64,000 nt of DNA. It comes from AC-69 sp963751665. Lineage in GTDB: Bacteria; Actinomycetota; UBA4738; HRBIN12. The stretch is from positions 111,868 through 175,867 of the forward strand of contig CAVVVF010000009.1 in assembly GCA_963751665.1 (NCBI GenBank). The letters are read 5' to 3'. The notes under the pieces are model-generated. The model saw only the letters and a list, made by a program, of their open reading frames with translations, was not told the DNA's origin and ran no database searches. This document shows positions 8,884 to 19,394 of the stretch, one piece after another. The translations under genes and the position numbers were made by a program. Each line of letters begins with the position of its first letter. The first letter of the stretch is position 1.

Positions 8884-10269
8884 CTACTCGCTTCCCGTCC
8901 GGGCGACCTCGCCGTTCCCGGCCCGGGAGAGCTCCAGGACCCGGCGAGCCGTCTCCAGGAAGATGACCTCGGGGATCTCGATCTCTCGGTCGCCGTCCCG
9001 GATCACGTAGGTGCCCTCGCCGGCAGCGCCGACCGGCGTGGCCACGCGCTCGGTCCAGGCGTAGGCGGCCTCGCCGTGCTGCGACAGGTCGAGCCCGACC
9101 TCCTCGTCGTCCTCGCTCGCGCGAAGGCCGACCAGCAGGTCGGTGACCTTCAGGATCAGCCACGTCGCGGCGAACGAGAAGACCAGCGTCACGCCGACGG
9201 CCACCGCCTGCCTGCCGAGCTGCGCGATGCCGCCCGCGGCACCCGCGGGGTTGATGGCCAGGCTGGCGAACACCCCGGTCAGGAGCGCTCCGAGGATCCC
9301 TCCGACCATGTGCACGCCGACCACGTCGAGCGAGTCGTCGTAGCCGAGCCGCGACTTCAGGCCGACCGCGACGTAGCACACCGCCCCTGCCGCCAGGCCG
9401 ATTGCGATCGCAGGCAGCGGGCCCACGTAGCCGGAGGCGGGGGTGATGGCCACGAGCCCCGCCACGGCGCCGGTGGCCGCGCCGATCGTGGTGGCCTTGC
9501 CGTGCTGGAGCCACTCGGGGATCAGCCACCCGAGCACCGCCGCGGCCGCGCCGAGCTGCGTGGCCACGAACGCGCTGCTGGCCAGGCCGCCGGCGGCCAG
9601 GGCGCTCCCCGCGTTGAACCCGAACCATCCGAACCACAGGATGCCGGCGCCGAGGATCACCATCGGCACGTTGTGGGGGACGAAGGCCCTCGATCCGTGC
9701 CCCCGTCGCTTCCCCAGGTACAGGATCGCGGCCAGCGCGGCGACGCCCGCGTTGATGTGCACAACCGTTCCGCCTGCGAAGTCGATGGCCCCCACCCCGT
9801 TCGCTCCCAGGAACCCCCCGCCCCATACCCAATGCGCGAGCGGCGCGTACACCAGCACCGACCACAGAACCAGGAACAGCAGGTACCCGGAGAACTTCAT
9901 GCGCTCGGCGAACGCTCCGGTGATGAGGGCCGGCGTGATGATGGCGAACATCAGCTGGAACGCCATGAACGCGCTGGCCGGCACGGTGGGGGCGAGCGCG
10001 CTCGGCTCGGCGCCTACGCCGTTCAGTCCCAGGAAGTTCAGTCCACCGATGACCAGCCCGCGGTCCGGCCCGAAGGCCAGCGTGTACCCCACCAGGACCC
10101 AGACCACGGAGACCACGGACAGGGCCACGAACGACTGCATCACGATGCCAAGCACGTTCTTGGCCCGAACCAAGCCCCCGTAGAACAGCGCGAGGCCCGG
10201 GGTCATGAACATGACCAGCGCCGCGGCGGCCAGCAGCCACGCGGTATCGCCAGGAACGACCTTCGGCAC
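8884..10269 (-). CDS. amt: ammonium transporter (Amt family)
   Basis: 461 residues with about 11 membrane segments. Family marks: the N-terminal TAWLLAAAALVMFMTPGLALFYGGL, the first pore histidine in GGTVVHINAG, the second in DVVGVHMVGGILGALL, and the phenylalanine-gate region AFMAFQLMFAIITPALI. It imports ammonium across the cytoplasmic membrane. The C-terminal tail is about 60 residues longer than in short Amt proteins and acidic (ASEDDEEVGLD), a likely regulatory extension. The start is the GTG at 10,269, preceded by AAGGGGG. No GlnK/PII gene is adjacent. Confidence 0.93.
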   Translation of the reverse strand: MPKVVPGDTAWLLAAAALVMFMTPGLALFYGGLVRAKNVLGIVMQSFVALSVVSVVWVLVGYTLAFGPDRGLVIGGLNFLGLNGVGAEPSALAPTVPASAFMAFQLMFAIITPALITGAFAERMKFSGYLLFLVLWSVLVYAPLAHWVWGGGFLGANGVGAIDFAGGTVVHINAGVAALAAILYLGKRRGHGSRAFVPHNVPMVILGAGILWFGWFGFNAGSALAAGGLASSAFVATQLGAAAAVLGWLIPEWLQHGKATTIGAATGAVAGLVAITPASGYVGPLPAIAIGLAAGAVCYVAVGLKSRLGYDDSLDVVGVHMVGGILGALLTGVFASLAINPAGAAGGIAQLGRQAVAVGVTLVFSFAATWLILKVTDLLVGLRASEDDEEVGLDLSQHGEAAYAWTERVATPVGAAGEGTYVIRDGDREIEIPEVIFLETARRVLELSRAGNGEVARTGSE

Positions 10270-10410
10270 GGCACACCCCCTTTTGACCGGTTCTCCGGAG
10301 TTATAGGCGGTGGCTGTTTCGCCGCAATATCCGACGTGTTTCGAGTGCGTTAACGATGCCAGGCCCGGCCTCGAACCCCCGCCCACCGGCGCGCTCCTAT
10401 ACTTCGGCCC

Positions 10411-11584
10411 GTGGACCCCCAGGAGCTCCAGCGGATCGCCGCGCGCCGGTACGAGGACTTCCTCGAGGACCTCCGCGCCATGGTGAACGTGGACTGCGGC
10501 TCGTACACGCCGGAGGGCGTGAACGAGATCGCCGACCTGTGCCAGGCGCGGTTCGAGGCCGGCGGATGGAAGGTGGAGCGGATCCCGCACGCGCCGAGCG
10601 GCGGCGAGCCGCAGCTCGGCGACCTCGTGATCGGACGGCTCGACGGGGGAGGCGGTCCGCGCGTCCTGATGATCGGCCACACCGACACCGTCTTCGAGCC
10701 GGGAACGGCGGCCGAACGCCCCTTCCAGATCGAGGGCGACCGTGCGACGGGCCCCGGCGTCTCCGACATGAAGGGCGGCCTGCTCACCGGGTTCTTCGCG
10801 GTGGAGGTCCTTCGGGAGGCCGGGTTCGACGGGTTCGGCTCCATCACCTACATCTGCAACCCCGACGAGGAGATCGGCTCGCCCTTCTCCCGCTCGCACA
10901 TCCAGCAGGCGGCCACGGACGCGGACGCCGCGTTCGTCCTGGAGGGCGCGCGGGAGAACGGGGACATCGTGTCGGCCCGAAAGGGGGTCTCGGACTTCCG
11001 GATCGAGATCCTCGGGCCGGGCCGCCCACGCCGGCGTCGAGCCGGAACGGGGACGAAGCGCGATCCTGGAGGCCGCCCACGAGGTCATCGCGCTGCACGA
11101 GCTGAACGGCCGGTGGCCCGGCGTCACCGTCAACGCCGGCGTGATCGAGGGTGGGACCAGGCCGAACGTCGTCGCCGAACGGTGCGTCCTGCACGTCGAC
11201 GTCCGCTCCCCGCACGAGGACACGCTCGCGGCCGCCGAGGCCGAGGTGCGGCGGATCGCGAACGCCACCACCGTCCCGGACGTACGAGTGAACGTGGACG
11301 GCGGAGGGTGGCACCGGCCGATGGAGAAGAGCGAGGCCGGGGCCCGGCTCGCGGAGCTGGCCATCGGGGTGGCGAAGGACCTCGGGTTCGAGCTGCGCGA
11401 CGCGGCGACCGGCGGCGCCTCCGACGCCAACACCACGTCGGCGGCGGGCGTCCCGACCCTGGACGGCCTGGGCCCGGTGGGCGGCGACGACCACGGACCG
11501 AGGGAGTGGATCGACCTCACGAGCGTGGTTCCTCGTATCTCGCTCCTGGCAGGGATAATCTCCAGGCTCGGCACGCTTCCCTAG
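10411..11584 (+). CDS. M20 family metallopeptidase (carboxypeptidase G2/ArgE-like), one frame break
   Basis: About 390 residues in two frames. Zinc-site motifs appear in order: GHTDTVFEPG, GPGVSDMKGG, NPDEEIGS with the catalytic Glu, then the dimerisation domain and the C-terminal GGDDHGPREW. The break is an extra G in the run at 11,014-11,016: removing it gives ILGRAAHAGVEPERG, which matches the family. It should cleave an amino-acyl or glutamate residue from a small cytoplasmic substrate. The start is GTG. It is followed 12 bases later by the adenosine-specific kinase gene. Confidence 0.88.
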
Positions 11585-11596
11585 GGGGCTCCACCG

Positions 11597-12079
11597 ATGG
11601 ACATCTCCACCGTCCGGTTCGAGAAGCCGGAGGAGCTGAACTTCATCCTCGGGCAGTCGCACTTCATCAAGACCGTGGAGGACCTCCACGAGGCGCTCGT
11701 GCAGTCGTCGCCCTCGCTCAAGTTCGGCATCGCGTTCTGCGAATCGAGCGGCCCGAGGCTGGTGCGGTGGAGCGGCAACGACCAGGAGCTGATCGACCTG
11801 GCGGTGAAGAACGCGAAGGCCATCGGGGCCGGCCATGCGTTCGTGGTCCTGCTGAAGGACGGGTTCCCCATCAGCGTGCTGAACGCCATCAAGTCGCTCC
11901 CCGAGGTGTGCACCGTGTACTGCGCCACGGCCAACCCCGTGGAGGTTGTCGTGGGGGAGACCGAGCAGGGCCGCGGGATCCTCGGCGTGATCGACGGGGG
12001 CTCGCCGCTCGGCGTGGAGAACGAGGACGACATCGGTGAGCGCAAGGCGATGCTGCGTCGGTTCGGGTACAAGCTGTGA
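11597..12079 (+). CDS. adenosine-specific kinase family protein (PF04008)
   Basis: 160 residues, full length for this compact family. Recognisable blocks are LGQSHFIKTVEDLHEALV, FGIAFCESSGPRLVRWSGND, and CTVYCATANPVEVVV with GRGILGVIDGGSP. The name derives from archaeal structural work showing adenosine or nucleotide binding; the reaction in bacteria is not well defined. It is cytoplasmic. It sits between the M20 peptidase gene (12 bases) and the histidine kinase gene (7 bases), so the three form an operon. Confidence 0.85.
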   Translation: MDISTVRFEKPEELNFILGQSHFIKTVEDLHEALVQSSPSLKFGIAFCESSGPRLVRWSGNDQELIDLAVKNAKAIGAGHAFVVLLKDGFPISVLNAIKSLPEVCTVYCATANPVEVVVGETEQGRGILGVIDGGSPLGVENEDDIGERKAMLRRFGYKL

Positions 12080-12086
12080 GCGCGAC

Positions 12087-12761
12087 GTGAGCAGGCCCCA
12101 GCGGCGATCGATCCTGGCCCGGCTGGAGGAGGCCCAGGAGGAGGAGCGCCGCCGGATCGCCGCCGACCTGCACGACGACTCGATCCAGGTGATCACGGCG
12201 GCCGACCTTCGCCTCGCCGCGCTCGACCGGATGCTGGAGGATCCCGCCCTCAAGCGCGAGGTGGCCGAGATCCACCAGACCCTCCAGCTCGCGGTGGACC
12301 GGCTCCGCAAGCTCCTGTTCGAGCTGCTCCCTCCGGCCTTCGACCGGGAGGGATTGTCCACGGCGCTGGAGACCTACATCGCCCACCGCGAGCCTGGCCT
12401 CGCGTTCGGCGTGAAGGACGAGCTGGACGGCGAACCACCGGAGGAGGTCCGGCGGACGCTGTTCCGGATGGGCCAGGAGGCCATCAACAACGCCCTGAAG
12501 CATGCCGGCGCGGCGCGCCTCGACGTGGTGCTCTCCTCCCAGGACGGTGGGATCAGGCTCCTGGTGGCCGACGACGGCCATGGCTTCGACATCGATGAGC
12601 TGGGGAAGCCGGCCCCCGGCCACATCGGACTGCCCACCATGGTGGAGCGAGCGGCGCTGGCCGGAGGATGGTGCCGGATAGACAGCAAGCCCGGCGGCGG
12701 CACCACAGTGGAGACCTGGCTCCCGGCGAGCGCCGGAACTTCGGGCGAGCAACCCGTGTAG
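12087..12761 (+). CDS. sensor histidine kinase without sensor domain (NarL/DegS class)
   Basis: 224 residues. The HisKA_3 dimerisation helix carries EEERRRIAADLHDDSIQ with the phospho-accepting His. The ATPase part has the N-box MGQEAINNALKHAG, the G1 motif DDGHGFD and the G2 region GHIGLPTMVERA. No input domain, membrane helix or receiver precedes it, and no response-regulator gene adjoins. It is therefore a soluble orphan that must be controlled by a partner protein or cytoplasmic signal. The start is GTG, close behind the adenosine-specific kinase stop. Confidence 0.88.
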   Translation: MSRPQRRSILARLEEAQEEERRRIAADLHDDSIQVITAADLRLAALDRMLEDPALKREVAEIHQTLQLAVDRLRKLLFELLPPAFDREGLSTALETYIAHREPGLAFGVKDELDGEPPEEVRRTLFRMGQEAINNALKHAGAARLDVVLSSQDGGIRLLVADDGHGFDIDELGKPAPGHIGLPTMVERAALAGGWCRIDSKPGGGTTVETWLPASAGTSGEQPV

Positions 12762-12773
12762 CGAAGCCCGCGG

Positions 12774-13964
<1,191 letters not shown>

Positions 13965-13967
13965 GCC

Positions 13968-14993
13968 TCAATCCTCCCTCGTGGCGGCGCTCAGGGTCCG
14001 CGACAGACGCTCGTGGGTCAAGACAGTCCGGAGCCGGGCCTTGGAGGCCTCCGGCGCGTCCATCCTGTCCAACCCCAGGAGGGCGGCCCCGGCCACCGGT
14101 GGCGCGGACAGCACGGTGACGCGAACGTCGGGAGCGATCCGGCGCAGCCCTTCCTCGATCCGATCGAAGAACGGTGCGAAGTCGTTGTGGAAGATCCCGC
14201 CACCCAGCACCACCGGGACGTCGAGCTTCGCCATCCGCAGCTTGCGGATGGCGGTGCCGGCCATGGCCACGATCTCGTCGGCCTGCCGGTGAAGGATGCT
14301 GCGCGCCACAACGTCGTTGGCGGCGGCCGCACGGAACACGACCGGAGGCAGCTCGGCCAGGCGGTCCCTGTCTATGCGGCCGAGATGGATGGCCTCCATG
14401 ACGTGCCGGGGGCGCTTGAGCGCGAAATGCCACGGGACGAGCCCGGCGAGCTCGGTCTCATCCCCACGCCCGTCCTCGGCGCGGACGGCATACCAGAGCG
14501 CCATCCGCCCGATGTCCATCCCGCCGCCCCAGTCGCCGGAGATGTCGCCGATCGCCGGGAACCGGAACGTCCGGCCGTCGGGGGCGACGGCCGAGCAGTT
14601 GGTCCCGTAGCCGCAGACCACGCCCACGCCCCACGTCCGATCGGTCCCCGCGCGGAGGATGGCGAAGGTGTCGTTGCGGACCACATCGTCCTCGGTCCAG
14701 CCGTGCTTGGAGACCCAGCGCAGGATGCGGCGATCGTCGGCGGGCAGGTCCGCCCCTGCCAGGCAGTACGTACCGAGCCGGGCGACCGGCCGGTGGTCGG
14801 GATCCATGCCGGCCTCCCGGCAGGCCGCCTCCACGGTGACGGCGACGCCTTCCAGGTACGAGTAGCTGTGGGGCCCGTCGTGATCGCTGTTTCGTATCCG
14901 CACCGCCCCGACCAGGTTCCCGTCATCCGCCACCAGGGCCGCGTCGACCTTCGAGCCTCCGCCATCGACCGCGAGCACGGCCGGGGGTTTCAC
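13968..14993 (-). CDS. BadF/BadG-type sugar kinase (N-acetylglucosamine kinase-like)
   Basis: 341 residues of the ASKHA fold: DGGGSKVDAALV is the phosphate-1 motif, VVCGYGTNCSAV and GDISGDWGGG are the phosphate-2 and adenosine regions, and VVLGGGIF is the C-terminal motif. Relatives phosphorylate N-acetylglucosamine or related amino sugars at O6. The GTG start overlaps the stop of the deacetylase gene, so expression is coupled. In context it would phosphorylate the sugar brought in by the ABC importers before GH4 or SIS processing. Confidence 0.85.
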   Translation of the reverse strand: MKPPAVLAVDGGGSKVDAALVADDGNLVGAVRIRNSDHDGPHSYSYLEGVAVTVEAACREAGMDPDHRPVARLGTYCLAGADLPADDRRILRWVSKHGWTEDDVVRNDTFAILRAGTDRTWGVGVVCGYGTNCSAVAPDGRTFRFPAIGDISGDWGGGMDIGRMALWYAVRAEDGRGDETELAGLVPWHFALKRPRHVMEAIHLGRIDRDRLAELPPVVFRAAAANDVVARSILHRQADEIVAMAGTAIRKLRMAKLDVPVVLGGGIFHNDFAPFFDRIEEGLRRIAPDVRVTVLSAPPVAGAALLGLDRMDAPEASKARLRTVLTHERLSRTLSAATRED

Positions 14994-15605
14994 GGCAGGG
15001 ACTCCAGCTCGTCCACGGCGGCGAACCGGGCACCGTCCTCCGCCAGCTGCTTGAGGATCCGGGGGAGAGCGTCGGCGGTGGAGCCGGGCCACGTGTGCAA
15101 GAGGACGACGGCGCCATCGCCGTGCTCGGCGACGCCCTGGAGGGTGATCCGCTCGACGTCCTCGGGAGTTCGTGCGGGGTCCCAGTCGAGCCCCTCGACC
15201 TTCCAGTGGACGTTGCGATAGCCCAGGCCTTCGAGGGTCGCGAGCACCCGGAGATCGTCGCGGCCGTCCCCGAACGGGCACCGGAACCAGGGACGTGGAT
15301 CGACGCCGGTGAGGTCGCGGATGGCCACTTCGGCCTCTCGCACGTCGGTTCGGATGCCCTCGTCGGTGAGCAGGGTCATGCGGGCGTGGTACTTCGAGTG
15401 GTTCGCGATCAGATGGCCGTCGCTGACGATCCGCTTCGCGCGTCTCGGGCTCCGACTCGGCCCACCGGCCCTGGATGAAGAACGTGGCCCGGGCGCCGTT
15501 TTCGTCGAGGGCATCGAGGATGCGCTCGGCGTTGCCGGGTGGGCAGTGGGGGCGATCGGGGTGCTCGGCGTCGAAGGTGAGCGCGACGCGAACCCCGTCA
15601 CTCAC
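14990..15605 (-). CDS. polysaccharide-deacetylase-family protein, cytoplasmic, one frame break
   Basis: About 205 residues. NodB-fold motifs: TFDAEHPDR (motif 1, metal Asp), ANHSKYH (motif 2 HxxxH) and later RCPFGDGRDDLR and VLLHTWPG. There is no signal peptide, unlike most chitin or peptidoglycan deacetylases, so the substrate is imported. The reading frame shifts once in the CGCGCG run near 15,437-15,442. The GTG start overlaps the SIS-gene stop. Probable role: removing N-acetyl groups from an imported amino-sugar oligosaccharide. Confidence 0.82.
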
Positions 15606-16665
15606 GGGTCGTCACCTTCGACGCCCGGGTGTACACGCCCGGCGCGCGGCCGCCGGCGGCTGCGAGCTTCCACGCGAGGAGCTGCACCGGGACGATCGCG
15701 ACGGCGGGCATCAGCGCGCGGTCCTGATAGCCGGTGGCCAGGGCGTGCGCGCCCTTCGGCGACTCGCCGTCGGGGGTGATGACCAGCACGGCGGCGCCCG
15801 CCTCCACCAGGTCGGCGGCCAGGCCGAGGTCCAGCTGCCGGGTCTCCGGCTCGGTGGCCAGGACCATCGCGGCCATCTCCGGCCCGGCCAGCTCCAGGGG
15901 GCCGTGGCGGAACTGCGCCGGACTGAAGGACTCGGCCATGACCCCGCACTCCTTCAAAGTGAGGGCGCCCATCTCGGCCGCGGCCCGTGCGGGGCCGCGG
16001 CCGAGCACCACAGCACGCCCGTCCCGACCAGGAACTCCGCCAGCTCGGCGGCGCTCGCCTCCGGGTCGTCCAGCAGCCGCTCCACGGCCTGGGCCGCACC
16101 CTCGGCCGCGGTCCGGGTGCGATCGATGGCGGGTCACGCCATCGCCCGCCACCAGCCGGCGATGCCCAGAGCTGCGCCATGGCCGCGACGAAGGTCATCG
16201 TGGAGGGCCCGGTCTCCTTTCCCACCCGAGGTGTCGAGCGCGATGTCCGCCCGCTTGCCAGGTCGTTGTCCAGGCCGTTCGTGATCGACACGACCGTGGG
16301 CCGCCGTCGCTGCTTCGACAGCTCCCCCACCAGCTTGACGATCTCGGCGCTCTCGCCGGATTGGCTGACGATGATGAGCAGGGTCTCGCGCAAAAGGATC
16401 GGCCGGCGGAAGTGCAGCAGCTCGGCGGTGTCGACCAGGAGCGAGGGCACGCCTCGCCCGGCGAGGTCGTTCACCGCCGGATAGCAAGCGTCGTAGGAGC
16501 TCCCCATCCCGGTGAACACGACCGTGCGCGCCGTGGTGCCCGCTTCACGGATCTCCTCCAGGGCCGACGCTGCTCCAGCAGGGCCGTCGCGGCGCGCCGG
16601 AGGGCCTCGGGCTGGCGGGCGATCTCTCCCAGGAAAGGGTCAGGAAAGTTTCCTAACGATTTCAC
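15598..16665 (-). CDS. SIS-domain sugar isomerase/deaminase-like protein, several frame breaks
   Basis: About 350 residues with two SIS domains like the isomerase half of GlmS. First domain: FTGMGSSYDACYP and LLIIVSQSGESAEIVKL with VVSITNG; second: VLGRGPA, then ESFSPAQFRHGPLEL, the substrate-binding His region. At least three indel-type frame changes occur (about 16,570, 16,240 and 16,060). The family interconverts or deaminates phosphorylated amino sugars. The GTG at 16,665 coincides with the predicted transcription start, so the mRNA is probably leaderless; the ROK operator covers codons 4-8. First gene of the operon ending with the ABC ATPase. Confidence 0.8.
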
Positions 16666-16701
16666 CTGACGGAGTGTACGATGCCGCGCGATGGGTGTGA
16701 A
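16631..16701 (-). promoter_or_regulatory. promoter of the SIS operon with ROK operator (site 1)
   Basis: On the minus strand TTCACA (16,701-16,696), 17 bases, TACACT (16,678-16,673); the start point would fall at about 16,665, the GTG of the SIS gene. The operator core AGGAAAGTTTCCT lies at 16,642-16,654, with an extra half-site AGGAAAG at 16,631-16,637. The divergent GH4 gene starts 26 bases away, so the same site can control both. Confidence 0.75.
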
Positions 16702-17982
16702 GGTCGCCGTGGTCGGGTGGCGGGAGCACCTACACGCCCGAGCTGGTCGAGGGCTTCGTCACTCCGCGCCGACCGCGTCCCCGTCGACGATCTCGTGCTC
16801 CTCGACATCGACCCCGAGCGGCTGGAGGTCGTCGGTGGCCTGGCGGGCCGGATGCTCGCCAAGGCCGCGTACGAGGGCAGCGCTCGACGCTCACCGGCGA
16901 TCGCGACCGGGCTCTCGAGGGCGCCGACTTCGTGCTCGTCCAGCTTCGGGTCGGCGGCCAGGCCGCGCGGTACCTGGACGAGACCATCCCGCCGAAGTTC
17001 GGCTGCATCGGCCAGGAGACCACCGGGCCGGGCGGGTTCGCCAAGGCGCTTCGCACCGTGCCCGTGGTCCTCGAGCTCGCCGAGGAGACGGAAAAGCGCG
17101 GCGCACCCGGCGCGTGGTTCGTCGACTTCACCAACCCCACCGGGATCGTGACCCAGGCGCTCCTCGACGAGGGGCACCGGGCCATCGGCCTTTGCAACGT
17201 GGCCATCGGGTTCCAGCGGCGGTTCGCGGCGGCGTTCGGCGTGGAGCCCGAGCGAGTCGAGCTCGAGCACGTCGGCCTGAACCACCTGTCGTGGGAGCGC
17301 GCGGTTCGGGTGGACGGCGTGGACCGGCTGCCCGAGATCCTTTCGGAGCGGATCGAGCTCGTCGCCGACGAGACCGACATGCCGGCTGAGCTGATCCAGA
17401 CCCTCGGCGCCATCCCCTCCTACTACCTTCACTACTACTACCTGACCGACGAGGTCATCGAGCGGCAGCGGACCGAGCGCACCCGGGCCGAGGAGGTCAT
17501 GGATATCGAGGCCGGCCTGCTCGAGACTGTACCGGGATCCGGACCTCGCCGAGAAGCCGGAGCTCCTGGAGCGCCGGGGCGGCGCGTTCTACAGCGAGGC
17601 CGCGGCGCAGCTGATCGCGTCGCTCCACGAGGGGACCGGCGACGTCCAGGTGGTGAACGTCCGAAACGACGGGGCGATGCCCGACCTCCCCGACGACGCG
17701 GTGGTCGAGATCCTCGCGCGCATCGACCGTGAGGGCGCGCATCCCATCCCCGTCGCGCCCCTCGCGCCCGAGATGCTCGGCCTGGTGGAGCACGTCAAGG
17801 CGTACGAGCGACTGGCCGTCCAAGCCGCGATGACCGGCGATCGGACCATCGCGCTGAAGGCGCTGATGACGAACCCGCTGGTCCGGGACTACCGGACGGC
17901 GGCGCCGCTCCTCGATGCGCTGCTGGAGGCGAACCGCAAGCACCTGCCCGGCTTCTTCCCAGACCGGCCGCCGTTGCCTTGA
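16691..17982 (+). CDS. glycoside hydrolase family 4 (6-phospho-glycosidase), several frame breaks
   Basis: About 430 residues. The NAD-binding start MGVKVAVVG continues in another frame as GGSTYTPELVEGF. Then ADFVLVQLRVGG, NPTGIVTQAL, the metal-ligand cysteine in GLCN and the metal-ligand histidine in LNHLSW follow, and the C-terminus holds NVRNDGAMPDLPDD. At least four frame changes (about 16,720, 16,770, 16,885 and 17,525) look like sequencing indels. GH4 enzymes need NAD+ and Mn2+ and cleave 6-phosphorylated disaccharides by redox elimination. It is divergent from the SIS operon and precedes the first importer. Confidence 0.82.
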
Positions 17983-18035
17983 CTTTCGCCGGGGGCCGGG
18001 CGTATCGTGCGGGCCATCCGGTAGGAAAGTTTCCT
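17979..18035 (+). promoter_or_regulatory. promoter of importer operon 1 with ROK operator (site 2)
   Basis: TTGACT (17,979-17,984), 18 bases, TATCGT (18,003-18,008), then 14 bases to the operator core AGGAAAGTTTCCT (18,023-18,035), flanked by T and AAC. The -35 overlaps the GH4 stop codon. An operator just past the start point fits repression by road-block or occlusion. Confidence 0.82.
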
Positions 18036-18103
18036 AACTAAGTTCAGCGGCTCGCGCTTGCACTGCTTGCGGGGAGCCTCGGACGGGAAGCGAGGGGGCC
18101 GGG

Positions 18104-19393
18104 ATGAACGGGTTGGACGACCTCAGCCGGCGGGACTTCCTGAAGCTGACCGCCGCAGGCGCCGGCATGGCCAGCATGTCGGCCATCCTGGCGGCCTGCA
18201 GCAGCGAGAGCAGCCAGAGCACCACCACGCTGAACGCCCTGTTCATGCAACAGGCGGCGTACAGCAACACCGACGTCCAGGGCATGGTTGACGCCTTCCA
18301 GAAGGCCAACCCCAAGATCTCGGTCAAGCCGACCTTCGTGGCCTACGAGTCGCTGCACGACAAGATCGTCACCGCGGCCCCGGCCGGCACGTACGACGTC
18401 GTGCTGATCGACGTCATCTGGCCGCCGGAGTTCGCCACGAAGAACGAGATCATCGACGTCACCAACAAGTTCCCGTCGAACTGGACGAGCGAGATCTTCC
18501 CCGGCGCGCTCCAGACCGCTGAGTACCAGGACAAGTTCTACGGGGTCCCGTGGATCCTCGACACCAAGTACTTCTTCTACAACAAGGACATCCTCAAGGC
18601 GGCGGGCGTCAAGTCCACGCCCAAGACGTGGGACGACGTCTTCGCCGCGGCCAAGCAGATCAAGTCGAGGCACATCATCCAGTACCCACTGATCTGGAGC
18701 TGGGCCCAGGCCGAGGCCGTGATCTGCGACTACGCGCAGCTGCTGGGGGCGTACGGCGGGCAGTTCCTGGACTCGAGCGGCAAGCCCGCCTTCAACACCG
18801 GCGGCGGCCTCACGGCGCTCGAGATCATGAAGAAGAGCATGGACGACGGGACCACGAACCCGGCCTCGGCGGAGTCGCTCGAGACCGATGTGGTCAAGAT
18901 CGTCTCCCAGGGCCAGGCGGCGATGGCGCTCAACTGGACGTTCATGTTCTCCTTGGCCAACGACCCGAGCCAGAGCCAGGTGGCCGGCAACGTCGCGGTT
19001 GCCCACACGCCGAGCGGCCCCGGCGGGGCGGCGCCCGGCTGCAACGGGAGCATGGCCCTCAGCATCGGCTCGGGGAGCCAGCACAAAGATGAGGCCTGGA
19101 CGTTCATCCAGTTCATCACCAGCCAGGACATCCAGAACCAGTACGCGAAGCTGTCGCTCCCCATCTGGAAGAGCTCCTACGACCAGCCCGAGGTGGTGAG
19201 CACCCTTCCCGAGGTCGTGGCGGTGGCCAAGACGCAGCTGAACGACATGATCCTTCGCCCCCAGGTCCCGAGCTACAACGAGGCGTCGGCGGCCCTCCAG
19301 CTCGAGATCCAGAACGCCCTGACCGGCAACAAGACGCCGAAGCAGGCCCTGGACGACGCGGCCGAGGCGTGGGGAGGGCTCCTCCAGAGCTAG
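18104..19393 (+). CDS. sugar ABC importer substrate-binding lipoprotein 1 (Tat-type)
   Basis: 429 residues, extracellular solute-binding family 1. The N-terminus combines a twin-arginine motif (SRRDFLKLT, residues 8-16) with a lipobox (LAAC, Cys at about 32), so it is probably exported folded by Tat and lipid-anchored. The body has the usual DVVLIDVIWPPEFA and PWILDTKYFFYNKDIL blocks that line the sugar cleft. It leads an operon with two permease genes, two bases and then a 10-base overlap apart. Confidence 0.92.
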   Translation: MNGLDDLSRRDFLKLTAAGAGMASMSAILAACSSESSQSTTTLNALFMQQAAYSNTDVQGMVDAFQKANPKISVKPTFVAYESLHDKIVTAAPAGTYDVVLIDVIWPPEFATKNEIIDVTNKFPSNWTSEIFPGALQTAEYQDKFYGVPWILDTKYFFYNKDILKAAGVKSTPKTWDDVFAAAKQIKSRHIIQYPLIWSWAQAEAVICDYAQLLGAYGGQFLDSSGKPAFNTGGGLTALEIMKKSMDDGTTNPASAESLETDVVKIVSQGQAAMALNWTFMFSLANDPSQSQVAGNVAVAHTPSGPGGAAPGCNGSMALSIGSGSQHKDEAWTFIQFITSQDIQNQYAKLSLPIWKSSYDQPEVVSTLPEVVAVAKTQLNDMILRPQVPSYNEASAALQLEIQNALTGNKTPKQALDDAAEAWGGLLQS

Positions 19394-19394
19394 C

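Noticed and set aside
8140..10353. Very long open frame on the plus strand opposite acyltransferase and amt
   Set aside because: High-GC shadow of the minus-strand genes; its translation is rich in Arg, Gly, His and Asp with no domain.
18023..18035. Palindrome AGGAAAGTTTCCT as a LacI-type operator
   Set aside because: The only LacI regulator in the window is 44 kb away beyond the junction; the ROK gene carries the palindrome in its own promoter.
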